Shown here: piece after piece, positions 42,723-51,357 of the stretch
Layout of the letters: each line of letters starts with the position of its first letter
Numbering within the stretch: position 1 is the stretch's first letter
Source: JARLGU01 sp036504535
GTDB lineage: Bacteria > Armatimonadota > Armatimonadia > Armatimonadales > Capsulimonadaceae
Length of the DNA stretch: 64,000 bases
Direction: 5' to 3'
NCBI GenBank assembly: GCA_036504535.1
Contig: DASXUY010000040.1
Coordinates: forward strand, 186,001 to 250,000
Notes under the pieces: model-generated
The model's database searches: none
What the model was told of the DNA's origin: nothing
The model's input: the letters and a program-made list of their open reading frames with translations, nothing else
Position numbers and translations under genes: made by a program

Positions 42723-42734
42723 GGGAAACAGTCG

Positions 42735-42786
42735 GGGAACCTCATCCCCAGCCCTTCTCCTACGATAAGGAGAAGGGAGCCAGATA
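42735..42786. repeat. Dispersed palindromic repeat unit
   Basis: CCTCATCCCCAGCCC followed by TTCTCCTACGATAAGGAGAA between the converging flavoprotein and kelch genes. This is the same family as the block at 14950-15105 and probably works as a terminator. Confidence 0.7.
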
Positions 42787-42805
42787 ACACAGAACTGTTA
42801 AGACT

Positions 42806-43981
42806 TTACGGCTTGATCAGCGCTCCGGAGGGCGGCGAACTGCTTGCGCCAGCCACGGTGACGCTTTTACCGCCAGCGACTAGCACTGACCCATCCGGGA
42901 AAGCCACCTGGGCGTGATCGTGGGTGGTGAACGGTAACGCGGGCAGCACGGTTACCTGCGACGCTTTCGCGTCCAGAATGATCCCGGTAGCGGTGGTTTC
43001 TTTCGCGTTGGCGTCCCAGCCGCCCGCAAGGAGAACCGAACCGTTCGGGAGCAATGATGCCGCGTGGGCCATTCGCGGAGTAAGCGCCGGCAACCCGATT
43101 TTGGCGAAGGTGCCTGTGTTTGGATCGTAAAGCTCAGCGAATGTCACCGAGGCGCCCCCGGTGCCCTGCCCGCCGCCGATCAGCACCTTGCCGTCTGGCA
43201 GTAGCGTGGCCGTAGGACGGTCGCGTGCGGCTAGTAGTGAACCTGTGGCGGTGAATGCGCCCGATACGGGGTCGTAGAGCTCTGCGGACGCGAGTGTTTC
43301 CGAGTGGCCGTATTTCCTTCCGAGCACCATACTCGTGCCGCCAACGATTAGCACGCGCCCGTCGGACAGTGCGCAGGCAGCGTGGCCGAACCGATCCGTG
43401 AGCATGCCCGGCGTTTGGCTCCACGTTTCGGTGCGCGGGTCGTACACTTCGGCGGACGCAACAGTTCGGTGGAGTGCGAGACACAGTCCGCCCGTCGCGA
43501 GTACCCGTCCATCCGTAAGCGTCGTCGCCTGGAATAGCTCACGCGGGATCGCCATGCTGCCAACCGTGCGGAAGCTATCCTTCGCAGGGTCGTAGAGTTC
43601 GGCCACTCGCATTGACCCCATCACATCGTTGAAGCCCCCGCAAATGAGGACGCTGCCGTTGGTCAGCACCGCTGCTTGCGCAAAGTCGCGCGGGTACGTC
43701 AGGCGGCTTTTCGATGGTGTGAAGCTGTTCGTAGTGCGGTCGTAGATGTCGACGGACGAGACGCACATTTCGATTGCGTAATCGTATCCCCCTGCGATCA
43801 CGGCATGCTTGCCATCAGGCAGCGGGGCGTATGCAGGCGCCCACCTGCCCTGAATCATGTGGTTCGCTGCGGGTGTGACGGATGGGGCGGCGTCGGCGTA
43901 CGGATGCGTCGTCAGAAACAGCAGAAGTAATCCCAGTACGTGGCCCTTCGGCAAACATCGCCGGGTGCGACTACTCCGCAT
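42806..43981 (-). CDS. Secreted kelch-repeat beta-propeller protein
   Basis: About 391 residues from the ATG at 43981. A signal peptide (about 1-30, RRCLPKGHVLGLLLLFL...) is followed by six or seven kelch repeats, each with LPDGKVLIGGG / VAELYDP / DGRVLIVGG-like patterns and the conserved Gly-Gly pair. It forms a beta-propeller in the envelope or outside the cell, probably a binding module. Its start overlaps the end of the TPR gene by 11 nt, so the two are coupled. Longer frames upstream run inside the TPR gene and are rejected. Confidence 0.82.
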   Translation of the reverse strand: MRSSRTRRCLPKGHVLGLLLLFLTTHPYADAAPSVTPAANHMIQGRWAPAYAPLPDGKHAVIAGGYDYAIEMCVSSVDIYDRTTNSFTPSKSRLTYPRDFAQAAVLTNGSVLICGGFNDVMGSMRVAELYDPAKDSFRTVGSMAIPRELFQATTLTDGRVLATGGLCLALHRTVASAEVYDPRTETWSQTPGMLTDRFGHAACALSDGRVLIVGGTSMVLGRKYGHSETLASAELYDPVSGAFTATGSLLAARDRPTATLLPDGKVLIGGGQGTGGASVTFAELYDPNTGTFAKIGLPALTPRMAHAASLLPNGSVLLAGGWDANAKETTATGIILDAKASQVTVLPALPFTTHDHAQVAFPDGSVLVAGGKSVTVAGASSSPPSGALIKP

Positions 43982-44855
43982 GAGGCGCGGTTCCGTTACC
44001 GTTAGATTTGGGCTTGTATTCGCGGGATGTGAGCTCCCGGAGGCGGCGGACATGTTCGCGGTCGTAGTCGTCGAGGTCTCCGGCGTACGCGTAGTGGACA
44101 CTGGCCATATCGTCGTCGCCGATATTGTGGGCGTATATGTCGGCGAGGAGGCAGTGATAGATGGCGTTGTTGGGCGCCAATCGAAGCGCGTGGATGACAG
44201 CCGTGGCGGCGTCGGCTGCGCTGTCGGATAGCATGTACAGCACGCCTAGCCGCATGTTGTAGTAATCGTCGTACGGCGCGAACATCGCCGCTTGCTGGAG
44301 TTCACGAACAGCATCGTCGAGGCGGCCGGACATCAGGTACAGGTCGCTTAGCCAGAAATGGTAGAACGCATCGGACGGAGACAGCTCTACTGCAGCTTCG
44401 AGCTCACCTATGGATTCTGCGAGATAGCCTGCGTCCGCAAGGCAGTCTCCGAGCCGGTAGTGATAAAACGCGTTCTTAGGGTCGCACTCGATAGCCCGCC
44501 GGAACTCGATCAGCGCAGCCTGCAGCTTGCCGTACCTGCGGTACAGCTCACCGAGCGAGAAGTGGGGCGCAGCGCGGCGGGGGCTTTGCTTGATGGCACG
44601 GCGAAACTGCTTTAGCGCGCTCACGGTCTGGTCGGCGTAGACGTACGCGTCCCCCAGCCGGGCGCGGGATTCTGCTGCCGAGTGACCGTCGGTCGTGAGG
44701 CTGATCGCTTTGCGGTAGCGCTCAAGTGCGACCTCTATGCGTCCTTTGGCGAGATTCGCGTCACCTAGCCGAGCGAACGCTTCCGGAGTCGGGTTCTTTT
44801 CCGCCTCGTGCTCGTGGCGCTCCAGATTGTGCTCATCCTCAAACTCGTACGGCAT
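43971..44855 (-). CDS. TPR-repeat protein
   Basis: 294 residues with about seven tetratricopeptide repeats, for example RRAIECDPKNAFYHYRLGDCL and LEAAVELSPSDAFYHFWLSDL. It has no signal peptide. The N-terminus is rich in Glu and His (EDEHNLERHEHEAEKNP). It is a cytoplasmic scaffold translated just ahead of the secreted kelch protein; a shared role is inferred only from the overlap. Confidence 0.82.
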   Translation of the reverse strand: MPYEFEDEHNLERHEHEAEKNPTPEAFARLGDANLAKGRIEVALERYRKAISLTTDGHSAAESRARLGDAYVYADQTVSALKQFRRAIKQSPRRAAPHFSLGELYRRYGKLQAALIEFRRAIECDPKNAFYHYRLGDCLADAGYLAESIGELEAAVELSPSDAFYHFWLSDLYLMSGRLDDAVRELQQAAMFAPYDDYYNMRLGVLYMLSDSAADAATAVIHALRLAPNNAIYHCLLADIYAHNIGDDDMASVHYAYAGDLDDYDREHVRRLRELTSREYKPKSNGNGTAPHAE

Positions 44856-44907
44856 AGTCTTGCTGCGCTCGTCGCGTAATATATTGTTCCCGATTACCGC
44901 CCGTCTG

Positions 44908-45363
44908 TCAAAACAGCTTCTTGCTGTCTAGCAAAATGGTCACGGGGCCGTCGTTGTGGATTTCGACCATCATGTCAGCGCCAAACTCGCCTGTCTCGAC
45001 AGGGAGATTGTGGACATTGCGCAGGCATTCGACGAACTTCTCGTATAGCGGAATGGCGACGTCGGGCTGGGCTGCGGCGATGAAGCTAGGGCGTTTTCCG
45101 CGCCGAACGTCTCCGTAAAGGGTGAACTGGCTTACAACGAGGCAGGCGCCGTTTGCGACTTCCTTGACGCTTAGATTCATTTTACCATCCGCGTCCTCAA
45201 ATACGCGAAGGCCCGCTATCTTCTCCGCCATGTAGTCGAGATCGGCGATGGTGTCGTCGGGCGCGACGGCGATTAACACCGCGAGACCGACACCAATGCG
45301 TCGCGGTTCGCCCCCATTGACTGCCACGGAAGCTTGTTTTACTCGCTGTATGACTGCTCTCAT
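44908..45363 (-). CDS. dtd: D-aminoacyl-tRNA deacylase
   Basis: 151 residues. It removes D-amino acids and glycine mischarged on tRNA. Both hallmark motifs are present: SQFTLYGD (about 79-86) and NDGPVT near 139-144 (cross-subunit Gly-cisPro motif). Its start ATG is six bases after a TATCAT, so its mRNA may be nearly leaderless, though the -35 match is weak. Confidence 0.95.
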   Translation of the reverse strand: MRAVIQRVKQASVAVNGGEPRRIGVGLAVLIAVAPDDTIADLDYMAEKIAGLRVFEDADGKMNLSVKEVANGACLVVSQFTLYGDVRRGKRPSFIAAAQPDVAIPLYEKFVECLRNVHNLPVETGEFGADMMVEIHNDGPVTILLDSKKLF

Positions 45364-45401
45364 TGGTTAATGATACTCAACGTGCCTAGCTTATCCGTCA
45401 A

Positions 45402-45430
45402 TTGACCGAGTTTGTGAAAACAGGTACAAT
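45402..45430 (+). promoter_or_regulatory. Promoter of mqnD
   Basis: TTGACC, 17 nt and TACAAT, followed by a 60-nt leader and AGGAGA before the ATG at 45492. Confidence 0.65.
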
Positions 45431-45491
45431 CTTGTCGATTTGGGGAACGCCTGCCGTCTGCGGTGGCGTTAACCTTCTAGGAGATATTTCT

Positions 45492-46334
45492 ATGGCACGC
45501 ACCCTCACCCTTGGACACAGCCCCGACAGCGACGACGCGTTCATGTTTTATGGCCTCGCGAAGGACAAAATCGACGCGGAAGGTTTGCATTTTGAGCATA
45601 TTCTGCGCGACATCCAGACCTTGAACGAATGGGCGCAGGTCGGCAAGCTCGATACGACCGCCATCTCGCTGCATGCATACGCTTACGTGCAGGACAAGTA
45701 CGCCCTGCTGGCGCACGGGGCGAGCGTTGGCGACCAGTATGGGCCAATGGTTATCGCTACCACGGCGCTCGACCCGGCAGAGCTGGAAGGCAAGCGAATC
45801 GCAATTCCGGGCAAGATGACGACGGCGTATCTGGCGTTTTTGATCTACATGGACGGTCGTCCGTTCGAACCAGTGCAGACCTACTTCCAGGATATCATGG
45901 CGGATGTTAAAGCGGGTAAGGTGGACGCCGGCCTCATAATCCACGAGGGCCAACTCACCCACCAAAGCGAAGGGCTGCACACCATTGTCGACACGGGGAT
46001 CTGGTGGCAGGAGCGAACCGGCACACCACTGCCGCTGGGTGTTAACGCGATCCGGCGCGATCTCGGCGACGACCTGATGAAGAAGATGTCCGCTGTGATG
46101 CGTCGCAGTATCGAATACAGCTTGACGCATCGTGAAGAGGCGCTGGAGTATGCGCTGACATTCGCGCGCGACATGCCCCGCGAAACCGCCGACAAGTTCG
46201 TCGGGATGTACGTCAACGAACTAACGCTTGACCTCGGTGAACGCGGGAAGCGTGGTATCGAGCTTCTGCTGACCGAAGGCGCCGAGCGAGGGATCATTCC
46301 GCCCGTTCAGCAGCCGGTAACGTTTATCGACTAG
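45492..46334 (+). CDS. mqnD: 1,4-dihydroxy-6-naphthoate synthase (futalosine menaquinone pathway)
   Basis: 280 residues with the MqnD start LGHSPDSDDAFMFYGLA and the body segments TAISLHAYAYV, GPMVIATT and GLIIHEGQLT. It forms 1,4-dihydroxy-6-naphthoate from cyclic dehypoxanthine futalosine in the alternative menaquinone route. AGGAGA before the ATG at 45492 decides the start; a frame from 45402 begins within the promoter. Other mqn genes are not in the window. A good terminator follows. Confidence 0.93.
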   Translation: MARTLTLGHSPDSDDAFMFYGLAKDKIDAEGLHFEHILRDIQTLNEWAQVGKLDTTAISLHAYAYVQDKYALLAHGASVGDQYGPMVIATTALDPAELEGKRIAIPGKMTTAYLAFLIYMDGRPFEPVQTYFQDIMADVKAGKVDAGLIIHEGQLTHQSEGLHTIVDTGIWWQERTGTPLPLGVNAIRRDLGDDLMKKMSAVMRRSIEYSLTHREEALEYALTFARDMPRETADKFVGMYVNELTLDLGERGKRGIELLLTEGAERGIIPPVQQPVTFID

Positions 46335-46361
46335 CGTGTGATAGGGTGACTGAAACCTGTG

Positions 46362-46394
46362 AGCGCCGTGGGAGCATTCCTGCGGCGCTTTTTG
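46362..46394 (+). terminator. mqnD terminator
   Basis: AGCGCCG (46362-46368) pairs with CGGCGCT (46383-46389), with an inner GGA/TCC extension and a TTTTT run. Confidence 0.85.
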
Positions 46395-46425
46395 CTGCGT
46401 GGCTGCGGTATCCCTCTGTCGAGTC

Positions 46426-46672
46426 ATAATCACAAATATCGAGGTGGGTATGCATTTTCCTCGTGAGCCCTATGAAATAGGTGGATAATGCGCGTATGAT
46501 GGCGAAAGAGCGGCGCATAATATGCGGTTTCAAGGCTATTATGCGTTATGTAGCCGACTGCGTATCGTCCCCTATGCCAGCTTTGTGTGCCATGTTATCA
46601 AGGTGCAAATGATGACCTCTTTGGGTAATTCATCTTCACTATTATTATAACACAATCCAAATGTAATGTCAA
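46426..46672 (-). ncRNA. Dispersed 246-nt transcribed element, copy 2
   Basis: On the leftward strand the order is TTGACA (46672-46667), 17 nt, TATAAT (46649-46644), ATG 10 nt later (46633) and a 12-codon frame MNYPKRSSFAP ending at 46598. The conserved 3' half follows, closing with GAGGAAAATGCATACCCACCTCG and GATTAT. It matches copy 1 (3066-3311) throughout this layout. This copy has a perfect consensus promoter, so it is the better candidate for active transcription. Confidence 0.55.
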
Positions 46673-46759
46673 CTTGATAACTATACAAAATCATAAGTTC
46701 GTTTTTGTGTGGCGTTCCTTTGCCGACATCGTTGTTGCTGGAAACTACGACGAGAGATT

Positions 46760-46779
46760 CCGTAGGTTGAAACCTACGG
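46760..46779. repeat. REP-like palindrome
   Basis: A 9-bp perfect inverted repeat CCGTAGGTT/AACCTACGG with a 2-nt centre, of the kind that recurs between genes in many genomes. Confidence 0.6.
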
Positions 46780-47275
46780 CTCGATACTGCTTGAAAGTAC
46801 CCCTTGGGCACTCGGAAAGAAAGCTGATTCTTGGAAATGCAGCGTTGTGGTGCGCCATTCTGCGGGATGTTTGCCAGACACTGTTCGTTCGGCATTCTGA
46901 CTTCGTGCAAATCAGCTGCCTCAATCGTGAGGTTTACCAAGCTAGCAATGGTGCATTTCAGAATTGTAGCAAGCTAGCATTTCAGGTAACCATTGTTGCT
47001 TTGGTAGGAACTCGCCGCACAGCGGCACTTGGATGCAACGTCACGTTGCCGCTCCGCGCGTAGCGGCCGCCGGAGGCTCTTTAGCTTGATATTGAACGGC
47101 GATGCCAATTACCAAGTCTAGTAACTACTAAGCCCCCCCGTCGTGCATCTACCGATAAGCCCGGAGAGTGCGTGGCGGTTTGCAGTTACAGCCGCTACGC
47201 TCTGGCCGAAGACGGCAAGTCATCGCAATTACCGCGCCCCCGGCACTCCGTTGTTGTTCTCATGTTCGATCAAAA

Positions 47276-47319
47276 AACCAGCGTGACGCTGGACCCCTGT
47301 CTCGCCGAGGACGGCTCGG
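47276..47319. repeat. Dispersed 44-bp repeat, copy 1
   Basis: AACCAGCGTG-N-CGCTGGACCCC through GAGGACGGCTCGG occurs here and, inverted, at 53677-53720, with only about one internal mismatch. The first part is itself a hairpin (CCAGCG/CGCTGG). Confidence 0.75.
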
Positions 47320-47583
47320 CTGTGCGTGGACATTAAGTATGCTCCTCGGCAACCTCCGACGGGTCCTGAAGAGTGATCATAAGAATGATCAAAGGGTCCC
47401 GCCTCCGGCAGTAGGAAGTTTTTAATTTTTGTGCTCGAACACCGGGTTCTTGGCCGGATTAAGAAAAGAAGGTCCTTCGGACCTGCCAGAGCTGTTACAA
47501 AGTCTACTTACATGAATCGGTCTCCAAACGCCAGCTTGCCTGCCAAACAAGGATATTCAATCGCGCGTCCCGAATAGAGCCCC

Positions 47584-48330
47584 ATGGCAACGAAGAATAG
47601 GCCCGTTTTGGGTAATGTGGCGTCATTTTTAGGCGGAATAGTCTGCGCTGTACTCCTGGCGATGCTCGTGTGGACAAGAAACTCGACCACGCAGCAGTCA
47701 CCGCTGACGGCTCCTCAGGCGCTGCCAGCGATGGGAATCACGGCGGCGCTTGGCGCTCAGAGTGGCGGGGCTGTGCTGGTCGATTCGCGGGCTCCTGACA
47801 GCGCGCAGCTTCGAATTCCAGACTCCATTCCGTGGCAATCGGCAAAGAGACTGGCGAGTGGTACCCGAATCGTTTTGCTGGGCAACGCGGGTGAGACCTA
47901 TGCCGACGCAATAATGCTGGCTAAACGCCAGGGCCTGGTGCCGCTTGGGTTTGTACCGGCGAGCACGCTAAATAGGCTGACCGTGATGAACGGGGAATCG
48001 TCGGAAATAAGCTGCACGGAAGCGCTCGGCAGGCTTCGACACGGTCAGGTGAAGCTGCTCGATGTGCGGGAGCCTGACGAGTTCAACGGGAGTTACGTCC
48101 CCGGATCGCAACGCCTGGCGTTTGGGGCGGCGCGACGCGTCCTCTTGGCGTCGACGGAGCCGACAGCGGTGCTCTGCATGACGGGCCACCGAAGCGCAAT
48201 CCTCATTCGGGAGCTGGAAGCTCAAGGTTGCAAGAACCTACTGAGTGTGAATGGCGGATGGCTGGAATGGAAGTCGCAAGCGCTCCCACTCGTGGAAAAC
48301 GGGCAGACGAAGGAGCAATACCATGACTGA
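47584..48330 (+). CDS. Membrane-anchored tandem rhodanese-domain protein
   Basis: 248 residues. A single hydrophobic helix (about 10-30) anchors two rhodanese-like domains: a degenerate first (about 45-130, no active cysteine) and a second (about 140-240) with the catalytic loop LCMTGHRSA. The active Cys implies sulfurtransferase or arsenate/phosphatase-type chemistry on the outer face of the membrane, if the helix acts as an uncleaved anchor. Its 3' end overlaps the first pseudopilin-like gene by 8 nt. Fragments of this gene's 3' end recur before each of the next two paralogs. Confidence 0.85.
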   Translation: MATKNRPVLGNVASFLGGIVCAVLLAMLVWTRNSTTQQSPLTAPQALPAMGITAALGAQSGGAVLVDSRAPDSAQLRIPDSIPWQSAKRLASGTRIVLLGNAGETYADAIMLAKRQGLVPLGFVPASTLNRLTVMNGESSEISCTEALGRLRHGQVKLLDVREPDEFNGSYVPGSQRLAFGAARRVLLASTEPTAVLCMTGHRSAILIRELEAQGCKNLLSVNGGWLEWKSQALPLVENGQTKEQYHD

Positions 48331-49192
48331 ACCGACACCCATGCGACGGTGGGGCTACTTCATGCTCGGGATGCTTGTGGCGGGGGTTATAATCATGCCG
48401 ATTTACCAGCACTACGAAAGTGGCCGCCTGAAGTCCGTATGTATTAGCAATCTGAAGCAGATTGGCCTAGCAGAACTGCAATATGTGCGCGACTATGACG
48501 AGTTTTGGCCACCTGCAGCTCAGTGCAACGATGCGTTGGCTCCGTATCTAGCACTTGGTCCCAATTATGGTCCAGGCGCACCGAAAGCTAGAGGACTTGA
48601 TATTCTTGGATGCCCTGCGGCTAAGCGAACCAGATATGCCATGAATGCCCATATTGCGGGGGCTTGCCTCGGCGACTTGCCTGATGGCACTTTACCGCCC
48701 GATCACTTTGAGTCGACGACTGAACTGGATAACTATGTAGACCTGGGCGAATCAGCGCCAAAGATCCCGCGGCATGGCGAAGGGACGGCAGTCCAGTATG
48801 TTGATGGCCATGTTCGGCTGGTAAAGACGGTGGATTGCTCGTTCATCCTCCGGCCGACCATTCACGTTGGGAATGCACGATATCTTCTCAGCACGCTTCC
48901 TACCGCCAAAGCGCCTATTGAAGCGAACATGCAGGCAGTGTTTGAAAAAAAACTGATAAAGCTGCCAGAAACCTGTAGGTTTTATTACTACGATGAAAAT
49001 ATGAAGCTGTTTCCGATGTGGAATCGGACATTGAGCCAAGCCGATGCTCGGAAAGCCATGAAAGCTATTTATCCAATCTGGAAGCATTATCGCAAGGTCG
49101 CGAAGATGAAATCGGATGGACCCTATTGGGTGGAAGTGCAATGGGACAATAGCGGCAATAAAAGTACTCGATACGACATATCGAAACTTTAG
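48323..49192 (+). CDS. Pseudopilin-like DUF1559-type membrane protein, paralog 1
   Basis: 289 residues beginning MTEPTPMRRWGYF. One N-terminal transmembrane helix (about 10-28) is followed by SNLKQIGLAELQYVRDYDE, which matches the region after the pilin helix in H-X9-DG proteins. There is no Gly-Phe-Thr-Leu-Ile-Glu cleavage site, so it is not a normal prepilin. HGEGTAVQYVDGHVRLVKT gives the H-X9-DG-like end of the core. A paralog-specific C-terminal domain ends in RYDISKL. AAGGAG precedes the ATG. Confidence 0.78.
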   Translation: MTEPTPMRRWGYFMLGMLVAGVIIMPIYQHYESGRLKSVCISNLKQIGLAELQYVRDYDEFWPPAAQCNDALAPYLALGPNYGPGAPKARGLDILGCPAAKRTRYAMNAHIAGACLGDLPDGTLPPDHFESTTELDNYVDLGESAPKIPRHGEGTAVQYVDGHVRLVKTVDCSFILRPTIHVGNARYLLSTLPTAKAPIEANMQAVFEKKLIKLPETCRFYYYDENMKLFPMWNRTLSQADARKAMKAIYPIWKHYRKVAKMKSDGPYWVEVQWDNSGNKSTRYDISKL

Positions 49193-49296
49193 TCCGTAAT
49201 GGGATATGCTTTCAGCTGCGTGATATTCATGTTAGGCGAAGGCGATATCTATTTGGAACGAGCCAGGGGTTTTGTCTCGCCATATATGAGCGCCTC

Positions 49297-49366
49297 GGTG
49301 GATTGCTGGAATGGAACTCCGAGAGCCTGCCTCTCGTGGAGACCGCGCATATGAAGGGGCAACGTC
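49297..49366 (+). pseudogene. Fossil of the rhodanese gene 3' end (copy 1)
   Basis: The 70 nt before paralog 2 resemble the last codons of the rhodanese gene: GGATTGCTGGAATGGAA and CTCTCGTGGA correspond to its GGATGGCTGGAATGGAA and CACTCGTGGA. The frame no longer continues upstream. It marks duplication of a unit that included the rhodanese tail. Confidence 0.7.
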
Positions 49367-50236
49367 ATGACTGAACCAAAACCACATCGGCGCTGGGGCT
49401 ACTTCTTGCTCGGGATGCTTGCGGCGGGGGTTATTATCACGCCGATTTACCAGCGCTACGAGAATGGCCGCCTGAAGTCCGTGTGCTTGAGCAATCTGCG
49501 ACAGCTTGGGATTTCTGAGCTGCAGTATGTGCGGGATTATGATGAGTGCTGGCCGCCAGCGGCACAGAGCAGTGATGCGTTGGCACCGTATATGACGCAT
49601 GGCCCGTATTACGATCCCGGAAAGCCGACAGCAAAGGGCCTCGACGTATTCGGTTGCCCTGCGGCTAAAGGAACCAGATACGCAATGAATGCGCACATTG
49701 CGGGAGGCTGCCTTGGTGACTTGCCAGATAGCACATTTCCACCGGACCGCTTTGAGTCTACAACCCGGCTAGATAATTATGTGGACCTTGGGGAGTCGGC
49801 TCCTCAACAATCGCGCCACGGCGAAGGAACGGCGGTGGTATTCGTTGATGGCCATGTTCGGCTGGTAAAGACGGTGGACTGCTCGTTTATCATAGATCCG
49901 GCAATCCACCTTGGAGGCGCTCGATACCCGATTCGCACACTGCCCAGCGTTAAAGCCCCGCTCCCTGCCAATATGCAGGCAGTATTTGCCAAGAACATAA
50001 TAAAACTTCCAGAAAATTGCGCCGTTACGTACTCCAACGAAATCATAGATCTCTTCCCTAAATGGACCCGGCGATTAAGCCACGAAGACGCGCGCAAAGC
50101 GATGAAGGCCATTTATCCGACGTGGAAGTTCTATCGTAAGGCAGCTAAGGTGAAATCGGATGGAGGTTACTGGGTGGTAGTTCGATGGGACGATAGCGGT
50201 CGGAAGACAGATCGCTTCGACATATCTAGGCTCTAA
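49367..50236 (+). CDS. Pseudopilin-like DUF1559-type membrane protein, paralog 2
   Basis: 289 residues, closely related to paralog 1 along its whole length: MTEPKPHRRWGYF start, one transmembrane helix, SNLRQLGISELQYVRDYDE, GCPAAKGTRYAMNAHIAGG, HGEGTAVVFVDGHVRLVKT and RFDISRL at the end. It lacks the prepilin cleavage site. Ribosome site AAGGGGC. It sits downstream of a rhodanese-tail fossil. Confidence 0.78.
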   Translation: MTEPKPHRRWGYFLLGMLAAGVIITPIYQRYENGRLKSVCLSNLRQLGISELQYVRDYDECWPPAAQSSDALAPYMTHGPYYDPGKPTAKGLDVFGCPAAKGTRYAMNAHIAGGCLGDLPDSTFPPDRFESTTRLDNYVDLGESAPQQSRHGEGTAVVFVDGHVRLVKTVDCSFIIDPAIHLGGARYPIRTLPSVKAPLPANMQAVFAKNIIKLPENCAVTYSNEIIDLFPKWTRRLSHEDARKAMKAIYPTWKFYRKAAKVKSDGGYWVVVRWDDSGRKTDRFDISRL

Positions 50237-50357
50237 TCGGCCACGTTCGGTTAGTTGGGGCTGGTAACTTCGGTACCCGCAACAGTCTGCTAGACACTAT
50301 CGGAGGGCCAGTTCAAGCGGATCGCGTATGGTAGTGGTTTGCAGCAAGTTGCTCGCG

Positions 50358-50490
50358 GTGCTTTGTGCGACGAAGAACCGAAGCGCAATTGTCAAATGGG
50401 AGTTTGGACACCAGGGGCGTAACAATTGCGCTGGAATGGAAATCGCAAGGACTGCCACTCGTTAAGACCGGGCAAAAGAAGGGCAACATA
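50358..50490 (+). pseudogene. Fossil of the rhodanese gene 3' end (copy 2)
   Basis: This stretch aligns with the rhodanese active-site region and tail: GTGCTTTGTGCGACG, ACCGAAGCGCAATTG and GCTGGAATGGAAATCGCAAG match the parental sequence with frame-breaking gaps (about 20 nt missing). The catalytic CMTGHRSA codons are already corrupted. Confidence 0.75.
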
Positions 50491-51357
50491 ATGACTGAAC
50501 CGACACCGATAAAACGCTGGGTCTATTTCTTGCTCGGGATGCTGGCGGCGGGCGTGATTATTGCTCCTATCTACCAGCACTACGAGGGCGACCGCCTGAA
50601 GTCATTGTGCATTAGCAACTTGAAGCGAATTGGCATTGCTGAGTTGCAGTACACTCGTGATTACGACGAGATGTGGCCGCCGGCGAAACGATGGAGCACG
50701 GCTCTTCTCCCGTACGTAGAAGGCAGCGTTTACAATGACACCGATAGGTCGGCCAAGGGATTCGGCAGTTTCGGATGCCCTGCTGCCAAGGGTACGCTAT
50801 ACGCGATGAATGCTCATACTGCGGGATCGTCGTATTCGGATATGGAAAATATTGCTGCGCTCCCCGACCACTTTGAGTCAACAACTCGCCTGGACAACTA
50901 TGTCGATCTCGGCGAGTCTGTACCGAAGCCATCACGCCACGGTACAGGCACCGCGGTCCAGTTTGTAGATGGCCACGTTCGGCTGGTGAAGACGGTGGAT
51001 TGCTCGTTCATCCCTGAACCATCTGTCCATGTTGGGAGCGCGCGTTATCCCCTGCGCACGCTGCCCGATTTCAATGCGCCACTTGAAGCCAACATGCAGG
51101 CTGTTTTTGCGAAGGAGCTGGTCAAGCTGCCTGGGAGTTGTGCGGCCGATTACTCGAATGAAGAGATCACAATCCATCCTAAATGGAATTTGATCATGAC
51201 TAAAACAGAATCCAGAGCCGCGATGCGGGCTATTTACCCAGTGTGGAATCGCTATCGAAAGGCTGCCAAGCGTGACTCGGACAAGCGCTATTGGGTGACC
51301 GTCAAGTGGGACTACACCGGGCAAACTACCGAGCGCGTGGACATATCTAAGCTTTAG
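50491..51357 (+). CDS. Pseudopilin-like DUF1559-type membrane protein, paralog 3
   Basis: 288 residues. It begins MTEPTPIKRWVYF, has the same helix and the SNLKRIGIAELQYTRDYDE segment, and ends RVDISKL. The middle (about 65-115) diverges most from paralogs 1 and 2. GAAGGGC lies before the ATG at 50491; a longer open frame from 50365 is made of the rhodanese fossil. It converges on the alginate-lyase-like gene with a 4-nt stop overlap. Confidence 0.78.
   Translation: MTEPTPIKRWVYFLLGMLAAGVIIAPIYQHYEGDRLKSLCISNLKRIGIAELQYTRDYDEMWPPAKRWSTALLPYVEGSVYNDTDRSAKGFGSFGCPAAKGTLYAMNAHTAGSSYSDMENIAALPDHFESTTRLDNYVDLGESVPKPSRHGTGTAVQFVDGHVRLVKTVDCSFIPEPSVHVGSARYPLRTLPDFNAPLEANMQAVFAKELVKLPGSCAADYSNEEITIHPKWNLIMTKTESRAAMRAIYPVWNRYRKAAKRDSDKRYWVTVKWDYTGQTTERVDISKL

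Larger units (their letters stand above)
46674..47583. other. Gene-poor region with palindromes and a repeat
   Basis: About 900 nt with no supported gene. It contains the palindrome CCGTAGGTT-GA-AACCTACGG (46760-46779), a repeat shared with 53677-53720, and an AGGTCC-TTC-GGACCT hairpin near 47480-47495. Open frames across it have no recognisable family and no ribosome sites. It looks like accumulated repeat debris. Confidence 0.5.

Noticed and set aside
45477..46130. Antisense open frame opposite mqnD
   Set aside because: Lies wholly within mqnD with no homology or initiation signal.
46674..47063. Open frame of 129 codons in the gene-poor gap after mqnD
   Set aside because: Runs across a REP-like palindrome, has no ribosome site or family, and begins inside the dispersed element's promoter region.
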